A stretch of DNA of 54,064 bases, taken from contig CAJWQG010000021.1 of the NCBI GenBank assembly GCA_913045175.1, positions 1 through 54,064 on the forward strand, written 5' to 3'. Shown one piece after another: positions 23,132-31,479 of this stretch. The DNA comes from an uncultured Gammaproteobacteria bacterium. Lineage in GTDB: Bacteria; Pseudomonadota; Gammaproteobacteria; Pseudomonadales; Azotimanducaceae. The position numbers were made by a program, and so were the translations under genes. Below the pieces are notes generated by a model that ran no database searches, had not been told where the DNA came from, and saw only the letters and a program-made list of their open reading frames with translations. Within the stretch, counting starts at the first letter, position 1. Every line of letters begins with the position of its first letter.

Positions 23132-23926
23132 TCACTTTCCCTGCCAGTTCGGCGTTCGTTTTTCTGCAAATGCTCTGGGTCCTTCGATGGCGTCTTCGCT
23201 GTTGCGACGGGCTATCTCTGATTCATAGGGCGTATTGAATGCGTCCGCCAGCGTCACGTCTAGTCCACGCATTGACGCTTCCTTGACTGCGCGGATAGCT
23301 AATGGCGCGCAACGTAATATATCTGCAACCCATTCATCGACCGCGGCATCCAGTTCATCTGAGGGAACTACTTGATTAAACAGACCAAGTTCATAAGCTC
23401 GCTGCGCAGACATATGACGACCTGTAAGCAAATACCCCATAGCTACCTTAAGGCCCATTTGGCGGGGCAAACGGTGCACGCCCACGGCACCCGGAATCAA
23501 ACCACGCCTCGGCTCCGGTAGACCCAGTTCTGCGTGATCGGCACCCACAATAATGTCGCAGGCAAGTGCTATTTCCAGGCCACCACCAAGTGCGTAGCCG
23601 TTAACCTTGGCGATAAGGGGTTTTGGAAAGTGCCACCGCTCGGTAATGGACAGGGTCTCGTCCTGCATTTTTTGCCATTCTGCTTTCTGCTCGTCACTAG
23701 CATCTAGTTGTGCTGCACCGTGTTTCAAATCCATACCAGCACAGAATGCTCTTTCGCCTTCACCGGTAATAACGCCGATCCAGATATCATCGTTGTTTTC
23801 GATTTCGTCAAAATGCTGCGACAGGCTCCAGCGCAACTCCGGATTCAATGAGTTCATCGCTTCCGGACGATTGAGTGTGATGTATGCTACACGGTCACGA
23901 ACTTCGAAAAGGGTAACGGCGCTCAT
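23132..23926 (-). CDS. Enoyl-CoA hydratase/isomerase family protein
   Basis: Crotonase-fold enzyme acting on acyl-CoA thioesters. The 264-aa product has L-N-R-P-E-A-M-N-S-L, the oxyanion hole segments A-F-C-A-G-M-D-L-K and N-G-Y-A-L-G-G-G-L-E-I-A-L-A-C-D, and the catalytic Glu in L-P-E-P-R-R-G-L-I-P. The insertion near residues 75-95 (G-A-A-Q-L-D-A-S-D-E-Q-K) is common in hydratase-like members. It stands alone leftward, 133 bases from the amidohydrolase, and could share its transcript. Confidence 0.93.
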   Translation of the reverse strand: MSAVTLFEVRDRVAYITLNRPEAMNSLNPELRWSLSQHFDEIENNDDIWIGVITGEGERAFCAGMDLKHGAAQLDASDEQKAEWQKMQDETLSITERWHFPKPLIAKVNGYALGGGLEIALACDIIVGADHAELGLPEPRRGLIPGAVGVHRLPRQMGLKVAMGYLLTGRHMSAQRAYELGLFNQVVPSDELDAAVDEWVADILRCAPLAIRAVKEASMRGLDVTLADAFNTPYESEIARRNSEDAIEGPRAFAEKRTPNWQGK

Positions 23927-24212
23927 CGAGTTTTCCTCTTAACGGGTGCTATAGATGGATAAACCATACCAGTGGCCTTGGCGCGTGGACAATCCCAACC
24001 GTTGGCGTCATGATCTAAGATTGTCATAGAAGACCTCAAGATAGTTTTTTAACTATTCGACGAATTCGATTGCATTGAAGATTACATAGATTGGTCTTTT
24101 ATGAAGATGAACGGGCTGGATTATTGATTAATTTTGGTTTGTCGCACTTATTTGATACGGATTCAACTTGGTATTTGGGTAATAATTGCCTACTCCGTTA
24201 TTGACGATTCAG

Positions 24213-24274
24213 GTACTACCTCTTAACTCATTTTTTGGTCCTCGGCGTCTTCGCCGCTTAACTGGGTATTATAC
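24213..24274 (+). other. attC-like recombination site, degenerate copy
   Basis: The right arm GCTTAACTGGGTATTATAC (24256-24274) matches the right arm of the site at 24746-24866 at 17 of 19 bases. A central hairpin CGGCG-TCTT-CGCCG precedes it, and a weakly matching left arm starts with GTACTACC at 24213. The layout and length (62 bases) resemble short integron cassette sites such as those of aadA cassettes. The first decayed cassette gene begins 8 bases later. Confidence 0.5.
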
Positions 24275-24281
24275 ATCTTAG

Positions 24282-24751
24282 GTGGACTCGGTGATCGAAG
24301 ATGACGACGACATTATTCAAGGACTTGGTCATGTAACCTACCACGCCGCCCATTTAGAGGGCTGGATAGACGAACTCCTTTACCACTTCAACGCATTAAA
24401 AGACTATAGCGACAAAGAAAAGAAATACCCCATAAGCAGGAAGATCAAGAAAGCCAAGAACATTCTGACGAGTCTTGATTCCCCATTGCCGATGAGATTT
24501 GTAAGGACTTAGATCAATGCGCTGACCACTTCGAATGGTGAAATGAATTAGTTCATGGAAGGATCTATGCGCCAGACTACCACGAACTCAATCTGAAACC
24601 TTCACGTCCTGGGGTACCGGAAAGGAAGGCAGATTCTGCAGTATTGTATACACTTGCAAACAACCTGAATGTGCTGGCAAGTAAAATGTATCGACCAACG
24701 ATATTCGATCTTCCGAGACTGATTAAGAGTAAGTTGGCGGATGATGTATAA
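24282..24751 (+). pseudogene. Decayed cassette gene, HEPN-like protein remnant
   Basis: The first 76 codons (I-I-Q-G-L-G-H-V-T-Y-H-A-A-H-L-E-G-W-I-D) run into TGA at 24510. In the +2 frame, protein-like sequence resumes near 24488 (A-D-E-I-C-K-D-L-D-Q-C-A-D-H-F-E-W) and runs to TAA 24749-24751, interrupted by TGA at 24539. The stop sits just before N-E-L-V-H-G, where related proteins would carry Arg to form an R-N-x3-H motif like that of HEPN nucleases. So one frameshift and one nonsense codon disable a ~150-aa protein. The HEPN link is an inference from this short motif and the helical character. Confidence 0.55.
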
Positions 24752-24866
24752 CATGCAGTTGAAGTCGTTCGCTTATCGGCTCACTCGGGCGTAGGAACCT
24801 GACACTCCGCTTGCGTTCGCAAACTCCGCGCCAGAATATCCACGCCAGCTTAACTGGGTGTTATGC
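24746..24866 (+). other. attC-like recombination site
   Basis: The left end GTATAACATGCAGTTGAAG (24746-24764) is an imperfect inverted repeat of the right end GCTTAACTGGGTGTTATGC (24848-24866). TATAAC and GTTATGC stand at the outer edges as in RYYYAAC/GTTRRRY core sites. The 121-base length equals that of Vibrio-type VCR sites. The middle is partly self-complementary (TTGCGTTCGCAA). The left end overlaps the stop codon of the preceding cassette gene, as is typical of integron cassettes. Confidence 0.6.
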
Positions 24867-24881
24867 CGCAGGTCAGCATCG

Positions 24882-25264
24882 ATGAGTCACGATTCGAAAG
24901 GTCTCATTTCGCGGAACACGATCTTTTTATGGGTCGCCCTAGGGGCTCGAATCGTACTGTTGGTCCCGTTAATCGCAATGCTATTCACAACAGGCCTAAA
25001 TTAGGCTGTAGTTGATTTTATCGTCATGGGGCTACTGCTTTTTGGATCAGGCAGCCTTTTAGTTCTCCTCACAAAAAGTCCGCGTCTTTCTATGTGTTCA
25101 TTGCATCGATCGTTGGTGTCATTGTTACGATGATTCATACCCTTACCTCGGGCATCCAGTTTGGCGTGGGTGAACTCGTGGGCATTATCGCTATGCCTTT
25201 AGTAGTCGCGGCCTTACTGATCTGGTACGCGAGATACAGTGATAAGAAACGCTGGCTTAGCTAG
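24882..25264 (+). pseudogene. Decayed cassette gene, small membrane protein
   Basis: ATG 24882 opens a frame with a hydrophobic segment (L-W-V-A-L-G-A-R-I-V-L-L-V-P-L-I-A-M-L-F) cut by TAG at 25002-25004. The same frame continues (V-V-D-F-I-V-M-G-L-L-L-F-G-S-G) until near 25080, after which a frameshift moves the signal to another frame (S-F-Y-V-F-I-A-S-I-V-G-V-I-V, then M-P-L-V-V-A-A-L-L-I-W-Y) up to TAG 25262-25264. The intact form would be a ~125-aa four-helix membrane protein of unknown function. It starts 15 bases after the attC-like site, as cassette genes do. Confidence 0.6.
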
Positions 25265-25266
25265 GC

Positions 25267-25623
25267 ATGCCACTTATTCATATCAAGTCGTTACCGCTTG
25301 ACGAATCCGTTGATATCGACGCGACGATACAAAACCTTTCAAGCTCTTTCGCTGCCGCCAACAATATTGGTATTGAGCATGTGACGGTCACCTGGGAGTT
25401 CTTCTCTCACCACGCTAAAGGTGGTGAGGTTGATTCGGACCAGATCATCGTCGATCTGCTGGTGCCGGATTTCAATTCCGCTGATGCTATTGAGAAGATG
25501 CTCGTATCAATCGCTAAACATCTTTCCCAGCTGATCGAAGTATCGATCGATAGCGTGTTCATTAACGCTCGCCAGGCGCATGCCGGAATGGTGTTTGATA
25601 AGGGCGAGGTAGTGAAGTGGTGA
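25267..25623 (+). CDS. Tautomerase/MIF-superfamily-like protein
   Basis: The 118-aa protein starts M-P-L-I-H-I-K, giving Pro-1 after Met removal, the catalytic base of the 4-oxalocrotonate tautomerase superfamily. It then shows the beta-alpha-beta pattern twice (L-S-S-S-F-A-A-A; H-V-T-V-T-W-E-F-F; then I-I-V-D-L-L-V-P, S-I-A-K-H-L-S; S-V-F-I-N-A). The double-length form suggests a fused tautomerase like MIF or CHMI. It begins 2 bases after the decayed membrane-protein gene, so it may belong to the same acquired block, but is itself intact. Substrate unknown. Confidence 0.72.
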   Translation: MPLIHIKSLPLDESVDIDATIQNLSSSFAAANNIGIEHVTVTWEFFSHHAKGGEVDSDQIIVDLLVPDFNSADAIEKMLVSIAKHLSQLIEVSIDSVFINARQAHAGMVFDKGEVVKW

Positions 25624-25626
25624 GGA

Positions 25627-26475
25627 CTAATCCTCCAGCCAGTTTCTGACCGACCTCGTACGCAACCTGCCGTACATCACTATGCTGATTATCGTAATTG
25701 GCACGATTGCCATAAGACCGTCGTTTGTTTGCGATCTGAATAGAATAATAGTAGTGAGTGAACATCCGATGATCGTTACTATCGCCAGCAGGAAAATGAC
25801 ATACCAGTAGGCGAACTTGCGCCCGAAAAAGAGCAGGGTGCTGAATAGAGTAAACGCGTAGCCACCCAGCGCCCACCAGCTAATCAGACTCGGTGCTGCG
25901 ATCAGAGCGATGGTGGTTAGTATTGCTACGATAAAAGAAAGCACTGCGTTGACGTAAACCGGGGTTGGCAATTCCTGGACCATCGCCTTTCGTACTGCTG
26001 CAACGGCGGTTTCCTGCACTTCCTCGAGCGGTTTATTTGAGTCCACGAGGATTGCCTCGCTGGGTCGCTCCAGCGTATCGAACTGACTTTGTACCAGTGA
26101 TGCGGGCATAAAATGCTCAGTTCTCGCCTTGAGTCTTGCATCCGCTGTTTCATGAGATATGTCGAGAAAGACAAAGAGTGGTCCTTCTCCAGTGCTCAGT
26201 GCTTTGCGGTAGGATGCCTTGAGTGCGGAACAGGCAACCACAATGGGGGTGCCATTAGATTCGTTGGTAGCCATCAAATCCCGTAGGCTGCTTAACCAAC
26301 CAGCGCGATCGGTATCTGTCAGTGATTCACCGCGGCTCATTTTTTCCACGTTGGGCTCGGGATGAAAGTCGTCTCCATCGTAAAAGGGATAAGACAACGC
26401 CTCTGCCAGCGACTTGCCGATGGTGGTCTTACCACATCCGGCCACGCCCATAACGACGATGCTTACTTCAGCCAT
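25627..26475 (-). CDS. gntK: Gluconokinase fused to a C-terminal membrane domain
   Basis: Residues 1-165 are a complete gluconokinase (gluconate to 6-phosphogluconate): P-loop G-V-A-G-C-G-K-T-T, Y-D-G-D-D-F-H-P, the lid segment R-T-E-H-F-M-P and a D-T-L-E-R-P motif. Normal enzymes stop near 170 aa. This one continues for ~110 residues with four hydrophobic segments (V-L-S-F-I-V-A-I-L-T-T-I-A-L-I-A-A; L-I-S-W-W-A-L-G-G-Y-A-F; Y-W-Y-V-I-F-L-L-A-I-V-T-I-I; I-V-P-I-T-I-I-S-I-V-M) and a basic end. It overlaps gnd by 13 bases, so kinase and dehydrogenase are translationally coupled and together form the gluconate-to-ribulose-5-phosphate route. Confidence 0.88.
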   Translation of the reverse strand: MAEVSIVVMGVAGCGKTTIGKSLAEALSYPFYDGDDFHPEPNVEKMSRGESLTDTDRAGWLSSLRDLMATNESNGTPIVVACSALKASYRKALSTGEGPLFVFLDISHETADARLKARTEHFMPASLVQSQFDTLERPSEAILVDSNKPLEEVQETAVAAVRKAMVQELPTPVYVNAVLSFIVAILTTIALIAAPSLISWWALGGYAFTLFSTLLFFGRKFAYWYVIFLLAIVTIIGCSLTTIILFRSQTNDGLMAIVPITIISIVMYGRLRTRSVRNWLED

Positions 26476-27866
26476 TCTGTGTGCACCGGTGTTTCTGTGT
26501 CATCGATGCGCTTATAGGTATGCGCGCCAAAAGCATCTCGTTGGGCCTGAGTAAGGTTTTGCGGGAGTCGATCGCTGCGTATGGCGTCATACCAGGCAAG
26601 ACTGGCGCTGAATGCTGGTGTTGGGATTCCGCTTCGTGAGGCTGTTTGTATTACTTCTCGCAGTGCGGGCATCGTTTCTTTGATCATGTCGGTTATCGAC
26701 GGGGCTATGAGTAGATTGTCCAGGTCAGGCAATTCCGATACCGCGTTGATGATGTCACTAAGGAGCTTTGCACGGATAATACATCCACCGGTCCACACCC
26801 GTGCGGGGTCTGCCAGATTAATATTCCAGTCGTATCGCTCACTGCCCGCTTTGATTAACTGCATTCCTTGGGCGTAGGCACAGAGCTTGGCAGCAAGTAA
26901 TGCTCTGCCGATGGTGTCGCTGTTGATGTCGATGGCTGCATCAGCAACGCTAGGCAGATGTTCGGCTGCTGCTTGCCGTTCTATCTTTCTGCTTGAAATG
27001 GAACGTGCATCTACCGCTGCTGCGATGGTCGGTATGGGCACCCCCAGGTCAAGGGCGGTCTGAACAGTCCATCGGCCGGTTCCTTTTTGTTCGGCCGCAT
27101 CCAGCACAAGGTCGACCAGTGCTTTGTCGGTGATGGTGTCTTTCTTCGCCATCACGGCTGCAGAGATTTCTATCAGGTATGACTGCAGGGGTCCTTGGTT
27201 CCAGTCTCCAAAGATATCGTTGATTTCTCCCGCTGATAGTCCCAAGCCCCTACTGAGAAGGTCATAAGACTCGGCGATAACCTGCATGTCACCATATTCG
27301 ATGCCGTTGTGGATCATCTTGACGAAATGTCCGGCACCGTCCGGTCCCATGCGTGCGGCACAGTCACCAAGGTCAGACTTTGCTGCGATGGCCGATAGCT
27401 GATCCTTCAGGTTATCCCAGGCGTTCTCGCTACCGCCAAACATTAAACTCGGCCCGTAGCGGGCACCGGATTCGCCGCCGGAAACACCCATGCCGACGAA
27501 ATGAATACCTGCGTCTTCGAGGGAGGCCTGGCGGCGCCGCGTATCATGAAAGAGTGTATTGCCGCCATCAATAACAATGTCGTCTTTGCTCAGCAGTTCC
27601 TTAAGCTCGCCGAGTACCTGGTCGACCGGGTCACCAGCCTGAATCATCAGCAGTATGCGCCTGGGTTCAGCAAGGCTTTCGATGAGTTGAGCAAGGGAAG
27701 ATGTGCAGACGAGCCCGTTCTGATCGTGTTCTGCTTCGAACGTGTCAGTAAGTTCCGGTTCCAGATTCCACACGGAAACCCGCTGATCGTGGTCAAGAAA
27801 GTTAAGTGCAAGATTACGACCCATGGTCGCAAGTCCAACAATGCCAATATCACTCTTTGTGTTCAT
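26463..27866 (-). CDS. gnd: 6-phosphogluconate dehydrogenase (decarboxylating)
   Basis: Converts 6-phosphogluconate to ribulose 5-phosphate with NADP reduction. The 467-aa length from ATG 27866 fits the long dimeric form; the frame extends to 27926 without family resemblance. Seen: N-terminal G-L-A-T-M-G-R-N-L-A-L nucleotide loop, D-G-G-N-T-L-F-H-D-T-R-R, V-G-M-G-V-S-G-G-E-S-G-A-R-Y-G-P-S, H-N-G-I-E-Y-G-D-M-Q, K-G-T-G-R-W-T and the H-x-E end region (T-E-W). It lies between the upstream amidohydrolase (4-base gap) and gntK (13-base overlap). Confidence 0.96.
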   Translation of the reverse strand: MNTKSDIGIVGLATMGRNLALNFLDHDQRVSVWNLEPELTDTFEAEHDQNGLVCTSSLAQLIESLAEPRRILLMIQAGDPVDQVLGELKELLSKDDIVIDGGNTLFHDTRRRQASLEDAGIHFVGMGVSGGESGARYGPSLMFGGSENAWDNLKDQLSAIAAKSDLGDCAARMGPDGAGHFVKMIHNGIEYGDMQVIAESYDLLSRGLGLSAGEINDIFGDWNQGPLQSYLIEISAAVMAKKDTITDKALVDLVLDAAEQKGTGRWTVQTALDLGVPIPTIAAAVDARSISSRKIERQAAAEHLPSVADAAIDINSDTIGRALLAAKLCAYAQGMQLIKAGSERYDWNINLADPARVWTGGCIIRAKLLSDIINAVSELPDLDNLLIAPSITDMIKETMPALREVIQTASRSGIPTPAFSASLAWYDAIRSDRLPQNLTQAQRDAFGAHTYKRIDDTETPVHTEWLK

Positions 27867-27870
27867 TTTT

Positions 27871-28872
27871 TTATATGTTGTAGATACGTTCGGCGGTGCC
27901 GTGGAAGAGCTGATGTTTCTCGTCATCGGAGAAATCAGCCACGATTTTCTTTATACCATTGAACAACACATGGTAGGACAACGACAGGCGATCTACCGGG
28001 AAATTGCTCTCTACCATACATCGGTCGACGCCGAAACAGTCAATGGTGTGCAGGTAGTAGGGTCGCGAGGCCTCGGCGAACTCATCTGATGTCGCTGGCG
28101 TTTCGCGGGTGTCCCAACCAAAACCATTGTCTGGCATGGCGAGGCCACCAATCTTAGCGGCCACGTTGTCACATTGGGCAAGATCCGAGATGCTCTTGGC
28201 CCATATGTCGAATACCTCATCCCGGCGATTGGCAAATGGTCCGACGCCAAGCGGCGTGCCGAAGTGGTCCAGAATCATCTGGGTATCAGGGACGGCGATT
28301 GCCATTCTGCGTAAATCATCGTTCTGATAGTGGTAATGATAAGTATCGTAGGTAAGGCCCATACGGCCCAGTACTCTGGCGCCCGCGCGAAAATCTTCCT
28401 GATCGTATAGTCCTTCAGGTGCGCGTCCCGCGTAACGGCTATACATGGATCTGTCTTCAACCCAAGCGCCGGCATGGCGTATACCGCGGAACCGTCCTTC
28501 TGCTGCTTCTATGTGTTGTTCCAGCACCTCGGTGACGTTCTCGCCAAGCGTAAGGTCTGCCTTACCGATGATGCCAGCGATTTCTGATCCACCGATGGCT
28601 TCGCCTTTATTGATCTGATCAATGACATATTCGGTTTCGCCGGTGGGTTTGAGATGGCTGGGTCCATCCTCTCGATAGGACGAACCACATTCCATATACA
28701 GCGTCTTGATAACGTTATGACCGGATCCGGTATCTTTGAGCAGGTCTTCAATTTCGTAGACCTGCCATTCCCGATTCCACAGATGGTGGTGAGGATCGAC
28801 AATGGGCAGGTCGGGTTCGGTGATGTCTTCAGTTATCTGAGCTAGCCACTCATCGCTACCTGGTGTTGGCAT
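27871..28872 (-). CDS. Amidohydrolase family 2 (TIM-barrel metal hydrolase)
   Basis: The 333-aa protein has the D-P-H-H-H-L-W metal-binding opening (about residue 26), typical of the lactonase/decarboxylase-like amidohydrolase 2 group. It continues with G-R-F-R-G-I-R-H, M-I-L-D-H-F-G-T-P (late His) and V-E-S-N-F-P-V-D, the final Asp region. Related enzymes hydrolyse sugar lactones or decarboxylate aromatic acids. Standing before gnd and gntK on the same strand, a lactonase role in sugar-acid use would fit, but that is inference. Its start overlaps the 3' end of the broken creD by 31 bases. Confidence 0.87.
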   Translation of the reverse strand: MPTPGSDEWLAQITEDITEPDLPIVDPHHHLWNREWQVYEIEDLLKDTGSGHNVIKTLYMECGSSYREDGPSHLKPTGETEYVIDQINKGEAIGGSEIAGIIGKADLTLGENVTEVLEQHIEAAEGRFRGIRHAGAWVEDRSMYSRYAGRAPEGLYDQEDFRAGARVLGRMGLTYDTYHYHYQNDDLRRMAIAVPDTQMILDHFGTPLGVGPFANRRDEVFDIWAKSISDLAQCDNVAAKIGGLAMPDNGFGWDTRETPATSDEFAEASRPYYLHTIDCFGVDRCMVESNFPVDRLSLSYHVLFNGIKKIVADFSDDEKHQLFHGTAERIYNI

Positions 28873-30302
28873 TGTTTATTTCCGGCGTCAATATTGCCCT
28901 CAATAATAGACCAAAACCATAACCCAGAGGAGTGGACGGATTTGGCCTCGCCCCAGAGTCCGGAAGCAAACACCTCTAGCTGTTCAATATTGCGCGTCAC
29001 CACCATGAGTATGTTTACCACTAGGGAGGTAATCAGTGTTCCGAGCAGAAGTACAATTTCTTCCGCGTTTAATATGACGTACAGCAGTCCGAAGAGGCCG
29101 GCGATGATTGCGCCGAATCCAAGGCCGATAGTCCTGTCGGCAAAGATGTGCACCCCGTAATAGGTAAGGAGGGAGCTGCACAGCGGCGCTGCGACGATAT
29201 AGGCGAGATGAAATGCGATGTGCTCCGACAGAGCAATGAGCAGCAGATAGAAAATAGACAGTCCAACGCCGGCCATAAGGTGCTGGATTGGATGGACCTA
29301 CACCGACCGGGTGATTTCTCCGGCGATGAACAGCGCGAATACCAGCCCAACAAGCAACAGCCCGTGCTTAACAGCGCGCTCGGATATCAGATAAAGATCA
29401 ACGAATTCGATCAGTTCCACGCCAAGGTTGTTTGCCAAGAGTTGCGTGCAGGTGCCTGCTGCCCAGACTGCAAGGTCTCGTCAGATGTTGGTGGCAAGCT
29501 CCATGATTTCCCAGTTGGCGACAAAGCCATCGTCTACGGTTCTTGAGTTGTGTAGATACATGCTTGCGAACTTCGGGTGAGGCCATGGCGATGTCATGTT
29601 AAGACTGGTTGTTTTGCCGGTAGGTACAAAATTCAACACATGTGAGCAGCGTAATCCGAATTGGGTCGCGAAGGTGGTTGCCTGCTCCACGTCTGCGTAT
29701 TGCAGGTCGACCTTTATCCCTCGTTGATCCAGGAGCTTGTGTCCTCCGGGAGTGAAGCGATATTGTTCGTCGCCCCAGTGGAGCGAAGGGATGTCCACGC
29801 CCCCGCGCTGATCACTCACGCTAATCCACAAATAGATGTTCAGAACGCGATTAAATTTTTCTTCCGCCAGGGCGCCCTCGAAACCGGTTGGTTCATAGTT
29901 TCCGCTTAACTCAATCTGGCTGGTGTAGACCTGCACTTCATGTATGCCCTGGTAACCCTCCTGGGTCCCGATGGTGCTCGTGAGGGAGAGTGTCTCCATC
30001 GGCAACATCGCGGTTTTATCCAGATATATGGTGTTGGTCATATGCCTGCCTTCCTTTTCACTCCAGGTGCTTTTCACCTCAGAGGTTTCGTACTCCACAA
30101 TCAGTGCGGGCCCCAGAACAGTTTGTGCATGGGTCCAGCTGTTGCTGATCTCGTTGACTGCCTCTATGTGAAAGTTGGCGCGTTGGCGAATTTTGGATTC
30201 GATAAGCGCTAGCGGAAGCAGTAGCAGAAAGGCGACGATAGTTACTGATCCCGGCTTTGACCGTACGATATTGCTGATGAGTTGCACCACAGTAGTCTTC
30301 AA
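28842..30302 (-). pseudogene. creD: Inner-membrane protein CreD, broken by two in-frame stops
   Basis: One continuous frame of 486 codons encodes a full-length CreD-like protein: an N-terminal helix, the periplasmic body (A-Q-T-V-L-G-P-A-L-I-V-E-Y; W-G-D-E-Q-Y-R), then L-G-V-E-L-I-E-F-V-D-L-Y, S-E-R-A-V-K-H-G and the membrane part F-Y-L-L-L-I-A-L-S-E-H. TGA at 29483-29481 and TAG at 29300-29298 interrupt it; sequence on both sides stays in the same frame, so these are point nonsense mutations, not frameshifts. CreD normally acts downstream of the CreBC two-component system; both partners next door are also decayed. Confidence 0.85.
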
Positions 30303-30368
30303 AAAATTACTCTGAAGATTATGCTAGGTTACTAGTGTGAAGCTTTTATGTGGATTGTGTGTGGAAGG

Positions 30369-30680
30369 TTATTTTTGCTTTGACGCCCGGGTACTGGTTC
30401 GCGAGGCTGACGCCGGATGAAGGTCCAGAATCTGCCGTACAAAACTAAGGCCGAGGCCGCTGCTTTTTTTGCCGGTCGTCGGGTGCGGGAGACTGAAGAA
30501 TCGGTCAAATACCTTCTGCAATGCATAATCCGGGATGCCAGGGCCTTCATAACGTATAGCAATAGTTGGCGGCTGTTTGTGTAACTGTTATGGTTGAGCC
30601 TTGCGGCGCTTGAGTAAGGGCATTGTTCAGAATATTGTTGATGGCCTGCTCAATAGCTCGCTCAGGATCCCAAATTCGAA
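30369..30680 (-). pseudogene. creC: Sensor kinase CreC, C-terminal remnant
   Basis: Only the ATPase domain of a CreC-like histidine kinase remains: the N box ([14 protein letters not shown]), then, after a frameshift near 30565, G-P-G-I-P-D-Y-A-L-Q-K-V-F-D-R-F-F and K-S-S-G-L-G-L-S-F-V-R. The membrane sensor and the phosphoacceptor His region (about 350 residues) are deleted, and creB runs straight into it. The end is also poorly preserved. Confidence 0.78.
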
Positions 30681-31133
30681 GGGTGTCAGTGTTAGAGATG
30701 AGCCCATGAAACTGATTTCCTTCTTACCATCATCAACGGCAAAAAGTGATGTGGTTGCCTCGTCGCCGGAGCCAGATACCCGGCGCAGTATGGTTTTGAT
30801 CCTTGCAGTAACTTCCCGTGGGCTGAAGGGTTTGGTGACGTAGCCATCGAAGCCAAGTTCAAAGCCGAGAATACGATCAATTTCGTCCGACCTTGCGGTA
30901 AAAAAATCGGGATGTCCGTGTTGGCACGAATGCTTTTGCACACTTCAATGCCGCCGGCGTCCGTTAGTCCTATATCAAGGATGATCAGATGAAACTGATT
31001 TTCCGACAGAAGACGAAGACCTTCCTCGCCAGAGTATGAGCTTCATGGATGTCATGCCTTACTGATTCAGGGCATATACAAGGTTGTCGATGATGCTGGG
31101 TTCAGCATCAACGATGAGAATGTTAGTGTACAC
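30627..31133 (-). pseudogene. creB: Response regulator CreB, decayed
   Basis: Pieces of an OmpR-type regulator are spread over frames: N-I-L-I-V-D-A-E-P-S-I-I-D-N (the acidic pair reads D-A), a TAA after Y-A-L-N-Q, then H-L-I-I-L-D-I-G-L-T-D with the phosphoacceptor Asp, and [26 protein letters not shown] in another frame. The winged-helix domain is truncated at L-S-R-P-S-T-I-F, where the creC remnant begins. Several stops and shifts make it surely non-functional. Confidence 0.8.
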
Positions 31134-31147
31134 TGCTGATGCGCATG

Positions 31148-31426
31148 TCAGGTTTCCTGGTCTGGCGCTATATAGCCTTCCGCCTGGTCAACCTCTTCGC
31201 CGGCAAGGTACTTGTCTCGTTCCTCATTGAGAAATTTGCGTGCTTCTTTATCTCTCAAGTTGAGATGCTTTTCATTAATCAGCATGGTTTGCAGGTCCTG
31301 CCAGGCAGTCCATGCTTCGGCAGAGACCGATTCAAAAATCTCCTGGCCTCGCGGTCCGGGAAAAGGTGGGACTTCAAGACCGGGTAGATCCTTTTTTAGT
31401 CGGGTGCAAAAAACGGTTCCAGCCAT
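31148..31426 (-). CDS. yggX: Fe(II)-trafficking protein YggX
   Basis: A small protein linked to iron handling and protection of Fe-S clusters from oxidation. The 92-aa product matches the family from end to end: T-V-F-C-T-R-L with the conserved Cys, P-F-P-G-P-R-G, A-W-T-A-W-Q, Q-T-M-L-I-N-E-K-H-L-N-L and the E-G-Y final segment. It follows mutY by 53 bases on the same strand, the same pairing as in E. coli, where MutY itself is an Fe-S enzyme. Confidence 0.96.
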   Translation of the reverse strand: MAGTVFCTRLKKDLPGLEVPPFPGPRGQEIFESVSAEAWTAWQDLQTMLINEKHLNLRDKEARKFLNEERDKYLAGEEVDQAEGYIAPDQET

Positions 31427-31479
31427 AGCGCATCGTCGATTGAGAAACTGATGAAATTGTACGTGAAGATTTTACGAAT

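Noticed and set aside
24213-24866. CRISPR array or IS ends
   Set aside because: The two sites are ~530 bases apart, partly inverted within themselves and separated by gene-like sequence; no transposase is present.
29148-29546. Rightward 132-aa frame over creD
   Set aside because: The leftward frame carries recognisable CreD sequence across the same bases.
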